Shown here: piece after piece, positions 11,500-23,100 of the stretch
Layout: the number at the start of each line of letters is the position of its first letter
Numbering within the stretch: position 1 is the stretch's first letter
NCBI GenBank assembly: GCA_022316685.1
Contig: JAKJHU010000543.1
Location: forward strand, 1-64,000
From: Progne subis subis
Taxonomy: Eukaryota > Chordata > Aves > Passeriformes > Hirundinidae
Direction: 5' to 3'
DNA: 64,000 bases
Program-made: the position numbers and the translations under genes
The notes under the pieces: generated by a model
The model's database searches: none
The model's input: only the letters and a program-made list of their open reading frames with translations
Told to the model about the DNA's origin: nothing

Positions 11500-13800
11500 A
11501 GGTGCTTTGTTCCTTGATCTTGATTGTATTAAAGATGATGAGGAGCACTTGGAATGGTCCCTCCCACCGTGGTTCCAAAGTTTTTTCTGCAAAAGACTTA
11601 ATGTATACATAATCCCCAGGCTATACAACATGTACTGGTCCATCTAGTTCTCTGGTTTGAGCCCCAGTTTTATGATTTGCTGCCCAATTTGCTACACAAT
11701 TTTGAAATAAAATATGGCCTCCTATCTAAAAACATTGTGGCTGGGACTCCAAAGCATGGTATTATTTCTTATAGCACTGCTTTGGTTATCTCTTGGACTT
11801 TGGCAGTTCTGGTAGGGAAAGCTTCTGGCCACCCTGAAAAGGTATCTGTTAATACCAATAGGTATCCATGCCCTCCTTTCCTGGGTAGTTCTGAAAAATC
11901 AATTTGCTATTGCTGCCCAGTACATATCTTTTCCCAATTTGCCCAAGCTCTGGTTTAAAAATATTTTTGGGATTAGTTTGGAGGCAAAGGCTACATTGGC
12001 AAGTCACCTAAATTACTATAGTTTACAAATTTCTAGCTATGATTCTATCTTTCAAATAATTAGTTTATTCCCCAATGTGTTTTTTTTCATGTTCCTCTTT
12101 CACTAATGACTATAGCATGTAAGAGGGGGAACATAAGTCTTCCTTTCCTTTTATCTGTAATAGCCCACCCCTCTTGTCCTTTTTACTGTGCTTTGGCTTA
12201 CCTTCAATGGAAATTTGCCCATCTGGAATTAAGACTGCCTATCTCACCTTTAGCTGCTTCTTTTGCCTTTCTGTCCGCCAGCTTGTTTTCTTCATCCAAT
12301 TCAGAGCTCACTTTTTGGTGTGCCTTGATATGCATGATGGCTGCCTTTTCAGGTAGCTGGGCTGCCTCCAACAGTTTTATTATCACTTGTGCATGTTTAA
12401 TACTTTTTCCTTGTCAATTCGACAGTCCTCTTTCTTTCCAGACAGTTCCATGTGCATGAACTACCCCAAATGCATACCTTAAGTCTGTGTAGATATTAAC
12501 TTTCTTTCCTTTTGCCAGCTCTAAAGCCCAAGTTCAGGCAGTTATTTCAGCCTTCTGTGCCGAGGTGTTGGTTGGTAATGGTCCAGATTCTATTACCTCT
12601 CATCTCGTGGTAACCGCATACCCAGCATGCCTTCCACTGATGACACAGCTGCTTCCATCGGTGGACCAGGTCTCAGTATTCTTCAAATCTGGGCAACTGG
12701 AGTGGGTGGCTTCGATGGCCTCCAGGCAGTCATGGATCACTGGTTCTCCCATACACACGCTGAGGAAGGAAGCTGGATTCACAATGTTAGTTACCACAAA
12801 CTCAACATCATCTCGTTCTACCAGTATGGCTTGGTACTTCAGGAGTCTCTGTGGGGAGAGCTAATGTCCCCCTTTCACTTTTAGGACTGCAGACACTGTG
12901 TGGGATACTGGCACGGTCATCTTCTGGCCTAGGGTGAGCTTCCGTGCCTCTTGGATGTTCACTGCCACTGCTGCAATGGCTCTGAGGCACCCTGGCCATC
13001 CCTTAGCTGCTGCATGCAGCTGCTTGGGCGAGTGCCCTGCGATACGGGCCCAGGCTTTGTGCCAGTATTCCCAAGGTGATCCCCTGCTTCTCATGTGAAA
13101 ACAAAAAGAATGGTGTAGTCACGTCTGGAAGTCCCAGGGCTGGAGCTGACATGAGGGCCTTCTTTAGCTGGTTGAAGGCTCACGTTACTTCTTTTGGAGA
13201 TCCCTGCTCCCTTCCGTGATCAAGGCACACAGAGGTTTAACAAACAACCCATAGTTAAAAATCCACAGTCTGCACCACCCTGTCATGCCTAGAAAAGTGC
13301 TCAGTTCTTTTACTGTCTGGAGTTTTGGGGTCTGGCATATTGCTTCCTTGTGATTTAGGAGGCTTACCATCCACTCCAGACATGCCTCCATATACTGTAA
13401 CAGTTGTCTTCCTGATGGAGCTTCCCAGGATTCCAGATCTTTTGCTAGTTGTTCTCCAAACAAGGTGGGCAATTTTTTTTGAACTCCTGCAGAAGCACTG
13501 TCCATGTGAGCTGACTTTTTTTTTATTCAAATGCAAAAATTTTCTGGCTGGCTTCATGAAGAGGAAGGCAAAAGAAAGCATCCTTTAAATCTAAAACAAT
13601 AAACCATGCTAGTTCAGGTGTTAAACAAGTTAACAAAGTGTAAGGGTTGGGAACCACTGGGTATAAATCCTCAGTTATCCTATTAACAGCTATAATCCAT
13701 CAGGCTTTTTAACAGAAAAAGAATTTCAATCACTAGGCTAATCCCTTAACTTTTCTTCAGGGGGTATTGCTTAACTCTAACTAGTTGTTTTCCTCTTTTT
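11500..13800 (-). pseudogene. pol: Pol remnant of provirus A (RT, RNase H, integrase end)
   Basis: Minus-strand pieces in order: reverse transcriptase with a DLKDAFF-like motif A near 13590; the thumb/connection region (13505-13185, containing TVKELSTFLGMTGWCR); RNase H start with STDGSS (12797-12600) and its end with HIKAHQK and LADRKAKEAA (12386-12204); and an integrase C-terminal segment near 11680-11480. Frames change between pieces. The place where the YxDD active site should stand reads YMEA, so the polymerase centre is lost. Confidence 0.75.
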
Positions 13801-13943
13801 AAAACTTATCTTGCACTGGGGGTGCATTCTTTGCTCTCCTGGTATGTTAGAAGCTCAGACCCCAGAAAATACCTGATCTATTATTTTCCTGTAAATCTCA
13901 CCTTCACTTTTAACTTTAGCCTCATTAGTTATCTACATCAAAC

Positions 13944-14288
13944 TTAACAATTCCACATGTTGTTGATCCTCAACCTCCAAAGTAATCTCTCAATTTTTAA
14001 ATACTTTTTTTTTTTTAGGGTTTTTTTTGCCTCTAATAGTTCCAATAAATCCCTGCCCAAAAGTGCTGATGAAGCATTGGGCATATATAAAAACCTGTGA
14101 ATTCCCAATTGTTTCCCAAGTTTATATTTCAATGGTCTACAAAAATAGGCTTTTTCAGATTGGCCAGTTACCCCTTTTCCCATAACATAATCATCTGTTA
14201 TTGGTATTAAAGCTTTATTTAACACTGAATATGTTGCCCCAGTGTTTATCAAAAACTTCATTTCTTTTTCTCTGTTCCCTAGTTTCAT
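13944..14288 (-). pseudogene. pro: Retroviral protease remnant of provirus A
   Basis: The minus-strand frame contains FLINTGATYSVLN and later SALLGRDLLELL, the two landmarks of a retroviral aspartic protease. The catalytic DTGA is replaced by NTGA, so the enzyme would be inactive. It lies between gag-like sequence and RT as expected. A cysteine-rich stretch at 14769-14539 (CYYCSSANWYREC) may be a damaged nucleocapsid knuckle. Confidence 0.7.
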
Positions 14289-16363
14289 TATAACTAGAGG
14301 GTCTCCTAGGGTAAGATCCTCCGGTCCATCTTAGTTTTTCTTAACGTGAGCAACCACCGCCTCCCCGTTGTGATGTTCTCTTCTTTGGTTTGTTTCTGAG
14401 TCCAGGATGCTGTAGGAACCTCTGGAAAGGGCTCCTCTTCCTCACTGTCACTGCTGGGCAGTGGGAGAGATTTAGGAGTAAGTGGAGTAGTTGGAGTAGG
14501 GGATAAAGATGGAGTTGGAGTTAAAGGTGGAGCTGGAGTTAAAACAGAAATTGTTGCTCTAAATCAGCTTGATCAAGGAGCTGTTGTTTACACTGGGCAC
14601 ATTCTCTGTACCAGTTAGCAGAAGAACAATAGTAACATCCTGCACAAATTTTACACTGCAAAAGCACCCAGGCACAGTGACAACCTCTAGATGCACCAAA
14701 AGCTGCAGGAAAATTCCCAAAAATACAAGATATTCCATTCACTTCTTTTTGACTTTCTAAATTGTCCACAGCCCATTGCTCCTACTCCAGAGCCACTAGT
14801 CTCCCAACAGACATCTGATATAAACCTTCTAGATACATTCTCTTATTTTCTCTGTCTATTCACCAGTTTGCTGAATTCACAAACTCCTACGAGTCAAGCC
14901 TAAACCACTTAGGTAAAGGAATTGCTTTTATTCATCTGGCCAGATTGAGTTTTCACACTGAAGTTACCCTTATTTGAATTCCAACAATCTACAAACACAG
15001 TTTCCATACCTAAAATCACAACTAAGCTCTTGTCAAGGGTTTCTATTACTTTGTGGCAAACTGGTTCTGTTCTTTGTCTGTCCTCAATCTACTTCAAAAA
15101 CATTCACGCTTCAGCTCTCAGAGGCTAATCAACTCTTTCACTCAGCTTATGCTGCACTTAAAACTTTTAACACAAGATGGATGTTGCCTCAAAAATACAG
15201 TTACAGTGAACACCCTCCCGGTAACCAAAACACACACACCACAGTCACAGCAGGGAGGGGGCTTTAAGGGTTTTCATACACCCCACTCGCTTCGTTTTTC
15301 CCCGGCCGTTTCAGTCGCCCGAAAACGGAACCGCGGGTCCAAACTCTTCAATCACTTTGTGCTGGTAGCACGTCTCAACAAACTCTCACAATCTTTCTCA
15401 CAGTCAGGACACATTCACACAGTGTAACAACCACAAATCAGGATTTGCCCTTACAATAGGCCCGGATTCTAGCAAACTGAGCCCTCTATGGCACAGCAAA
15501 TGGCAAAATCCCCTTCTGCCAGCAACAACAATCCGAGCCCTCCATGGCCCGGTACAACAGCTTAACAGCTTTCTCTGCTGGCAGCCAAGTACAACTGACC
15601 AGATACCAATCAAGCTTGCAAGCACACTACAGAGGCACGAGTTGTGCGTGGGACGTCTCCCACGACTTACCAACAGCCTTTCCTGACCATGCCTACGCCT
15701 TACAGGTCAAATCACTTACGACACAAACTCTTACAAAACACAACACACACGGTGCACCAATAATTCTTCCACAGCCTAGACACACAAACCCACAAAACAC
15801 AAATCTGTGCACACTACACACACCCACACCCACACACACCTGGTGCGCACGGAGCCGCAATCAGGATTTTCTGCGATGCACGACGGGACCCTTTGCATCT
15901 TAAAACTCAGGCTAGCCGCTCGAATTATGGATGACCAAGGTACCTTTAAACCAAAAACTGACAACAAACCCGGTTATCCTATTGCCGCTGTTGCCCCCAC
16001 CACGGGACACAGATTATCAAGGCACAACAAAAACCAGTTGCCACTCCCCGCCACGGGACACGGGTTACCAAACCAAACCAAGCCAAACCAGGCTCTGCAG
16101 AGCAACCTAGGCATGCGTTGTGCAGGAGATGTCTCTCAGTGTCTTACCAACCGCCTTTACCAAAAAGGTACCTATTTTTCAAGTATAAACATACCTTTTT
16201 GTCTGGAGTTCTAGTAGTCAGGAGTTCTTGTCTGCTGCTGGATGAACAGGTCGGGCAGTGGAGCCCACTCTTCCAGGAATATCCCGGGGGCGCCCTGAGG
16301 GGGTCCTCCACCCGAGCTGGTCTCACAGCCGAGCAGAACCTTCTCCTGGCTGGCTCACCAAAC
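14289..16363 (-). other. Gag and leader region of provirus A, no readable frame
   Basis: About 2 kb between protease and the 5' LTR. It has a proline-poor repeat-like tract near 14470-14540 (ggagt/ggagctgg words), a CA-rich microsatellite near 15805-15840, and no long open frame of retroviral type. Just inside the LTR the minus strand reads TGGTGAGCC, the expected place of a primer site, but I cannot assign the tRNA. Confidence 0.4.
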
Positions 16364-16566
16364 TGAGTCATTGAAAACCGATATAGTCACAGACAAAGAC
16401 CCTCTGACTGATTAAAGTTCGAAAGTGGTATGTTTATTCACTGGCGGGCGGCACGGGAGTCATCTCCGAAAGGCGTGGCCACCCGCCGGTGAATAAACAT
16501 ACCACTCTCTAACTTTAATCAGTTAGAGGGTCTTTGTCCGTGACTATATCGGTTTTCAATGACTCA
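16364..16566. repeat. Head-to-head LTR ends forming a hairpin-like inverted repeat
   Basis: 16364-16443 (U5 end, minus orientation) and 16489-16566 (same LTR family, plus orientation) are near-perfect inverted copies around a spacer of about 45 bp. The right arm ends at a proper LTR terminus (gactca) next to the rDNA. The right arm matches the 3' LTR at 9957 better than its own partner, so the two arms come from different LTR copies. Confidence 0.85.
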
Positions 16567-17401
16567 GTACCGCGGTCCGGGGCGGCCCCGCAATGCCAGG
16601 TCTACCCGGCTCCGGGGCCGGCTGCCGCCGGCCCCCGTGCCGGGCAGCGGTCCCGGGAGTGCGGCTGCAGGGGTCCGCCGGCCAGCAAGGCCTCAGGCGC
16701 TTGCGATGCCAGCTCGGGACTCGGCAGCGTTCGCATCCGGCGTCGGAGTGTGGCCGCCCGACGCTCGGCCCTTCCGGCGGGAGCGGTCCCGCGGGTCGAG
16801 GCCGCGTCGGCGAGGCGGTCGTCGCCGCGTGTCGTCTCGGGCGTTGTAAGGCCGCTGCGGAGAAGGCTGGCCGTGTCGCCGGCGCGGTGGCGCTCCGCGA
16901 GCCCGTGGAGCGGTGGAGGGCACTCGAGCGTGAGCGGGGGCCGGTGGGCGCGCCCCCGCCCTTTGTCCGCGCGTCGTCCCGTGAAGAGGAGGCCGGGTGA
17001 GCCGCCGTGCCCCTCCGCGGTCCGGCGCGTTTCGCGATGCCCCCTCCGCGCGGAGGCTGGGCCGAGCCCGGGCACCTGGGCCGCCTCCGAAGGACGGGCG
17101 TCTTTTGAGGCGGCGTCTCTCCCCGCCTGGTGGGAGGCAGCGGTCAGGGGTGCGAGCCCCCCTGCCTTTTTGCCGGCCTTGGGAGCATTCCATGGGCTTC
17201 TCGTCCCTTTTTTTTTTTTTTCCCCTCCAACCTTTGTCACCTCCTCCGTTGGTGGCTGTGCTCGTACGGTCCGAGCGAGGCGCGCGCGCGCCAGCCCTTC
17301 CCGTCCTCACAAGGGGAAAAGAGAAAAAAAGGGGGGCCTGCTCCACGCTGAGCTGGTCCCCGGCCCCTCCGCGCGTGCGGGGTCGGTGCCGAAAGCCAGA
17401 A
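16567..17401 (+). other. rDNA internal transcribed spacer 1 (partial)
   Basis: Extremely GC-rich spacer running directly into 5.8S. The 3' end of 18S is not present; the spacer is cut by the LTR fragment at 16566. Frames of over 200 codons on both strands here (16534-17466 and its complement) are products of base composition, not genes. Confidence 0.75.
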
Positions 17402-17412
17402 AACTCTTAGCA

Positions 17413-17456
<44 letters not shown>

Positions 17457-17478
17457 TGAGAATTAATGTGAATTGCAC

Positions 17479-17509
<31 letters not shown>

Positions 17510-17557
17510 TTGTGGCCCCGGGTTCCTCCCGGGGCTACGCCTGTCTGAGCGTCGCTT
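17402..17557 (+). rRNA. 5.8S rRNA, near-complete but mutated (probable pseudogene)
   Basis: 156 bases from aactcttagcagtggatcac to ctgtctgagcgtcgctt, collinear with vertebrate 5.8S over its whole length. It differs from the highly conserved sequence at about five or six sites, mostly C-to-T or G-to-A at former CpG positions (for example ctgtgag and cttgtgg). Since 5.8S is almost invariant among vertebrates, this copy is probably no longer selected. Lack of 18S and most of 28S supports this. Confidence 0.9.
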
Positions 17558-18273
17558 GATGATCAATCGCCGTCTGGGGGGGGGGGGGGTCACTCCACAA
17601 CGGCGTGGCTGGGGGTTGCCTCGCAGGCCCCGTTGCCCACGGTGGGCGGCGGCGGCGGCGGCCGGTGCCTGCAGGGGAAGGCGGTTGCAGCCGGGGGGTC
17701 GGCGAGGGAAGCGTTTGCTTTTCCTTGGCGGCTGCCGCCCTTCCCCTCTTTCCCTGCGGCCCGGCGAGCGTCGTCGCGGTTGTTGGCAACCGCGCGAGGG
17801 CCTTCGTCCCCCTAAATGCAGACTCGGGGAGCGCTCCACAGCTCCCCGCTCCCGGAGCGAGCCGCAGGGCTGGAGCTCGTCCTCACTCCCCGGGGCCGCA
17901 CCATGGCGTGGCGCCGGCGGCCGGGGCAGAGCAAGAGAGACGGCGTCGCCAATGCCACCAAGGGGACACCCAGCAGAGAGAGAGGGCTTCGAGAAGGTGG
18001 GAGGCAAGGCGTGGGCCTCACCCCCGGACTCCACCCCGCGCGGGCGGCTGTCTGCGGGTGGGTACCGCGCGAGTACTGTGCCGTGCTGCCACGCACGCGT
18101 GAGGCTGCGACCGCCGGGGACGAGGGGGGCAGCTCCCCCCTCCTCCTTCCCGCCCTCTCGCCTCTCTGCGGCGGTTGTCTCGGTGCATGTGGGATGGGGC
18201 CGGACGAGGCGCCGTGCGCGGGTGAGTGCGATCCGCGTGGCCCACCTGGGCGCCGGGGTGCGCGCGTGCGTGC
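17558..18273 (+). other. rDNA ITS2 (right end not defined)
   Basis: GC-rich spacer following 5.8S, with a G run at 17577-17588. The true 5' start of 28S is absent. Somewhere before 18274 the sequence jumps to an internal segment of 28S, so ITS2 or adjoining 28S is deleted. Long frames here (17556-18623) are compositional. Confidence 0.65.
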
Positions 18274-18662
18274 GCGGCGGCGACTCTGGACGCGTGCCAG
18301 GCCCTTCCAGTGGATTGCCCCAGCTGCGGTGGGCGCCGCCCGCCCCCCCCTCCGCCTGCCCTCTGCCTTGCCGCGGCCGGCGCCCCGGGGGCGGCCGCCG
18401 TCTTCGTCGCCGCGCGCCGCCGCCTCGTCCCGGCTCCCCGCCGGGCGGGGTTCCCGCGGCGCGTGGTGGGCGGCCTGGCGCGGCTGTCGACTGGCATCGG
18501 CCGAGCGGTTCGCTCGGGGGAGGGTCCCCGGGGGGGGTCCCCAGGCCAGCGCCTCGCCTCGGCCGGCGCCTAGCAGCCGGCTTAGAACTGGTGCGGACCA
18601 GGGGAATCGGACTGTTTAATTAAAACAAAGCATCGCGAAGGCCCGAGGCGGGTGTTGACACG

Positions 18663-18694
<32 letters not shown>

Positions 18695-18750
18695 AGTGAA
18701 GAAATTCAATGAAGCGTGGATAAACGGCGAGAGTAACTATGACTCTCTTA
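18274..18750 (+). rRNA. 28S rRNA internal fragment up to the R2 insertion site (pseudogene)
   Basis: Matches 28S from gcggcggcgactctggacgc through an expansion segment and the conserved run ctagcagccggcttagaact to taactatgactctctta, where R2 elements insert. It carries substitutions in normally invariant positions (for example ggaatcggact, gcgtggataaacggcgaga). Several kilobases of upstream 28S are missing. The fragment ends at a duplicated ctcttaagg. Confidence 0.88.
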
Positions 18751-19783
18751 TCTCTTAAGGTGATAAAATTAGTAACCATTGGCTCCAATTTTATAGGCGC
18801 ATACCTCACAGGAAACTCCTCACTTGCGTTACAACTCAGGGCCAACATTTACCCCACAAGAGAATTTCTCGCTCGGGGTAGACAGGATACGTACATCAAA
18901 TCCTGTAGGCATTGCGATGCAGAAAACGAAACCTGCGCCCACATCATCGGGAACTGCCCAGTGACACAGGACGCTCGAATCAAGAGGCACAACAACATCT
19001 GCGAAATGCTTCTTGAGGAGGCAAAGAAGGCAGACTGGGTAGTGTTGAAGGAACCGCACATAAGGGACACCAGCAAGGAACTGTACAAACCAGATCTAAT
19101 ATTTGTGAAGGACGGTCGTGCACTTGTTGTCGGTGTGACAGTACAATACGAAGCAGAAAAAACAATGCTAGAGGCAGCTGCTGCAGAGAAGGTAGACAAG
19201 TACAAACATTTGGAAACCGAGGTACGAAACCTCACCAACGCAAAGGACGTTGTCTTTATGGGCTTTCCCCTCGGGGCGCGAGGGAAACGGTACCGCGGAA
19301 ACTTTGAACTTTTAGGGGCCCTTGGCCTCTCCAAATCAAGACAAGAGTCAATTGCAAGGACTTTAACCACAGTTGCACTCTTATCATCTGTGGACATTGT
19401 ACATATGTTTGCCAGTAGGGCTAGACAGTTACGGAATTCAGACTAGTATAATATGTTTGTTTGCGTTGTTATAATTTTTATATTTTTGCATTTTCTTTAC
19501 TGCATTGTAGGGGTGTTTTTTGGTAATATTTTTCTACTTATTCTTGTATGTTTTAATTGTTCTTATTTTTTATATATTTAATAATAAAGTAGACGGTAGC
19601 TGGGGCGTAGGGCAGCCACAAGCCAGTTAGGTAGCTGATACTAATTAGGGACAGAATTTATTATTTCATAACGCGTCAATTACCACCCGATTTGGACCAA
19701 TTTACCGGATTTGTCCAAGGTGGACGGGCCACCTTTACTTACCCCGGAAAAGGAGCATATATAATTTATATGTGTTCGAAAAA
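18751..19783 (+). mobile_element. R2 non-LTR retrotransposon, first copy, 5'-truncated
   Basis: R2 elements insert by target-primed reverse transcription at one site in 28S. This copy keeps only the C-terminal endonuclease region and the 3' UTR. The 5' junction repeats the target half-site (ctctta then tctcttaagg), a usual R2 5'-junction irregularity. The 3' UTR ends gtgttcgaaaaa followed by tag, like the second copy's end. The 3' UTRs share ggtggacgggccacct. The two copies differ strongly in sequence, so this is a different or older lineage. Confidence 0.88.
18817..19446 (+). pseudogene. R2 protein C-terminus: zinc knuckle and restriction-like endonuclease
   Basis: Open for about 200 codons after a one-base frame difference near 18815 relative to the second copy. 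It shows the endonuclease zinc knuckle CRHCDAENETCAHIIGNC and the catalytic PD at KPDLIFVKDG. In the second copy this is followed by VVDVTV, with the second catalytic Asp; here the codon is GGT, giving VVGVTV (19132-19134). The nuclease centre is therefore probably dead. The reverse transcriptase is absent. Stop at 19444-19446. Confidence 0.85.
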
Positions 19784-19786
19784 TAG

Positions 19787-20123
19787 CTTGAGAGAGCTAG
19801 TTACTAACTGGGCTTAGCTGCAGAAGTCACATCTCCACATGGTCCCGCCGGATGCCCGTAAAGGGTAACAAAGTTGACTTCTGCCCCAGCGTGAGCGAGG
19901 GTGCACTGGTTGCCCCCTCTCTATCGTCTGGCCTCGCCATCCAGCGGTAGTTTCATGACTCGCAGAAACAAAAGTTTCTTGGCGCGGCTTTTTGCTGTCG
20001 CCCGAAGCCTTGTCCACGGGCTAAGTTGGACACAGTCTGCAATTTGGTCAAGGGTTCCGACTGCAGACTTTGACAACCCTCACTGGATTGTGACTTTGAC
20101 TAAACGCCATCTTCTGTCAAACT
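19787..20123 (+). ncRNA. R2 5' UTR with candidate HDV-like ribozyme
   Basis: R2 elements start with a self-cleaving HDV-like ribozyme that trims the co-transcript from 28S. Here gcagaagtc (about 19821-19829) and gacttctgc (about 19877-19885) form a perfect 9-bp stem. They enclose catggtcccgccggatgccc, and gggc upstream (19809-19812) could pair with gccc, giving a nested double-pseudoknot-like layout. No fold was computed, so the ribozyme call is tentative; the UTR call follows from position. Confidence 0.45.
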
Positions 20124-23100
20124 ATGGTACAATCACTGACTTTACGATACGCGTCAACGGGCACTCAGACTGACCCATTAGATCTGAGGGTCGGGGCTGA
20201 TATTCCACCTCCTCCGGTAGCGTCAGGTGAGGTTAGATTTGATCTGGTGTCTTTGGAGTTTGTAAACTCCAACCTGATTTCTTTTGGTGGTTTCCATCTG
20301 GGTAACGCCAGGGAGTGTTTGGCCAAACTACCTGAACCATATGAGATCTTGCCTTTGGCGCAGGTTCGGGATGTACGTTCTGAGTGCGAAACAAGAGAGT
20401 CTGAAGAGTCTAAAACACCTGAGGCTCCACCGGTGATCAGCGGTGTTGCGACACTTATTGGAACACCTACTGTGTCCATCCCGGACAAAAATCCATCATG
20501 TCCACTCTGTATGACCCGGTTTACACGGATGCTGGGGCTGATTGACCATCTTAAACAGGCCCATGGGCAACGAAAGATCTGGTTTAGATGCTCTAAGTGT
20601 GGGAAGCAAAATCTTAAGTACCACAGTATCGCCTGTCACTTCCCTCGGTGCAAAAGCGAAGTGTGTGTGGTTCCAAGAGGTGATTGGGTCTGTGAGGTGT
20701 GTTCACGTGGTTTTGCAACCAAGATTGGTCTGGCCCAACACAAGAGGCTGAAACATCCTCTTGTACGCAACGAGGAGCGGATTGTAGCCTCCCATCCCAA
20801 AGGGTCATCTTTGAGAGGGGCCCACAAGAGGGTATGGATGGAAGAGGAGGAGGCTCTCCTGAGTCAATTGGTGGTGAAGTATGCTGGTAGCAGGAACATC
20901 AATCAGTTAATTATGGAGCATATACCATCAAAGACGGCCAAGCAGATTAGTGACAAATGACGCCTTCTGGTGAAAGGTCCCTCTAAAAAGGTCCAACTTA
21001 TACAGAGCGTCGAAAGGGGGAGGGAGGAGCCCCCCCAGTCTGCTAAAGGCCCCGTAGAGGGACGCTTAAAGCTCCATTACGTGGATTCCATCAAACTGAG
21101 GCTATCGGCAGGCAGAGTCACCAGTTGCCAGGAAGCTTCAAGAAAATATTAGATGGGCATGATCCGCAGGTGGTGGTAAATGAGGTTTATGAGAAGTTTC
21201 GGGATAGTCTGAATAAGCTCGGCCTAAAGCCCAGTGGTCCCAAGTCTCAAAGGTCATGTGGTCGTGATGCATCCAAGGTTAATACCAAACGGATGCAGAA
21301 AAGAGCTAAGAAGCGGGGGCAATATCTTCGTTATCAGCGAATGTTTCAGTTTCATAGAGGACGGTTGGCACGTGTTATCTTGGATAACACGGAAACCCTG
21401 CAATGCCAGATACCAACTGGCATTGTCCACAATGCGTTTCAGGCAAGATGGGAACCATCTGGTGGTTTTATGGGTCTTGAAACTTTCCCTGTGTATAGGG
21501 ATGCATATAACACCATGTTTCAGGACCTGATTACAGAGAAAGAGATTGGTAAGAACTTGAATGAAATGCGTAAATCCTCCGTTCCTGGGCCTGATGGGAT
21601 TACTCTGGGTCACATTATTACACTTGACCCTAAGTTCTCCTGGTTGAGTGAAATCTTCAACCTATGGCTTTTAACCGGAACTATTCCGGATGCACTTCGG
21701 GACTGTAGGACAGCTTTGATACCCAAGTCTACATGTGCCGAGAGACTTGGTGATATCAATAACTGGAGACCTATCACCATTGGATCTGTGGTGTTTAGGT
21801 TGTTCTCCAGGATCGCTACGGCGAGGCTGTCACGTGCATGTCCCATCAACCCCAGGCAATGGGGTTTTATTTGTGCATCCGGATGTTCTGAGAACTTGAA
21901 GCTGTTCCAGCTTCTTGTAAATGTGCAAAACAGGAGCATCGAGATCTGGGGCACGTATTCGTGGACATTGCCAAGGCCTTTGACACTGTAAGTCATCAGC
22001 ATATTATTGCGGGTCTAGTCGAGAGAGGGGTTGATGCCCACATTATTCATCTGGTAGGTGAGATGTACAGAAACATCAAAACGTACATCATCACCAAAAA
22101 AGCGAAAACAGACCCAATTAACATCCATTCTGGTGTCAAGCAGGGTGACCCCATGTCACCTCTGTTATTCAATTTGGCACTCGACCCTCTTCTATGTAAA
22201 CTTGAGACAGAAGGTAAAGGGTTCCATCATGGAGGGTTTCAAGTTACGGCCATGGCTTTTGGGGACGATCTGGTGCTACTGAGCGACTCTTGGGACGGCA
22301 TGCAATATAACATCCAGATCTTGGAGACCTTTTGTGAACTTACCGGTCTCCAGACTCAAGGGGAGAAATGCCACGGTTTTTACATCAAACCGACTAAGGA
22401 CTCATATACCATCAATGATTGTCCTGCCTGGCTGATTAAAGGGACTCCCCTTAACATGATCGACCCAGGAAGCTCAGAAAAATATCTTGGCATCCATATC
22501 GACCCCTGGGTGGGCTTTGCCGATTCAGACTTATCCAGAAAACTTGAAGACTGGCTCCATCGGATTAGTGACGCACCACTCAAACCTTTCCAGAAGGTCG
22601 ATATACTCAGGACCTATACCATCCCAAGGCTGATATATCTGGCCGACCATCCCGAAGTAACATCTGGGCTCCTCAAATCCCTTGACCTATTAATAAGGAG
22701 AATGGTCAAGGAGTGGCTTCACCTTCCATCAAGTACCTGTGATACCATCTTGTACTCAAAGTTTAAAGATGGAGGGCTCGGACTCATCAAATTGGCTGCG
22801 CTCTTACCAAGCATTCAAGCGCGAAGATTGCATAAACTGGCTCAATCTTCGGATGGTACTCTGGTTTCATTTTTGAAGGGTGAACATCTCGAGAGGATAC
22901 ACGAAAAACTGTGGGTACGAGCAGGAGGAGTTAAGGAGTCCATCCCGCTGATTTGGGAGCCCATCCCTGAGATAGAGTTTGTTACAGGAGAGGAAGCCTT
23001 GTCGGAATGGGAGGCTCCCCGTCCTCGGATCCACCTTCCTAAACTGTGTGATTGGCGGAAGGTGGAATTCAACAAATGGAAACAGCTGGTTGCTCAGGGC

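Larger units (their letters stand above)
9957..16488 (-). mobile_element. Endogenous gamma-like retrovirus A, decayed provirus
   Basis: Minus-strand provirus of 6.5 kb. It has a full 3' LTR (9957-10579), a polypurine tract, env-like remnants (10.7-11.4 kb), a shredded pol (about 11.5-13.8 kb), protease (13.9-14.3 kb), an unreadable gag region (14.3-16.3 kb) and only the U5/R end of the 5' LTR (16364-16488). Every coding part is broken by stops or frameshifts, so it is an old, inactive copy. Its truncated 5' LTR abuts an oppositely oriented LTR piece. Confidence 0.82.

Noticed and set aside
16364..16566. Assembly fold-back artefact as sole cause of the inverted repeat
   Set aside because: The two arms differ at several bases and the right arm is closer to the distant LTR, so they are different copies; a junction error is still possible and is noted as a test.
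16534..18623. Frames of 200-355 codons in the GC-rich 16.5-18.6 kb region
   Set aside because: They lie across ITS1, 5.8S, ITS2 and 28S; absence of stops is due to GC content.
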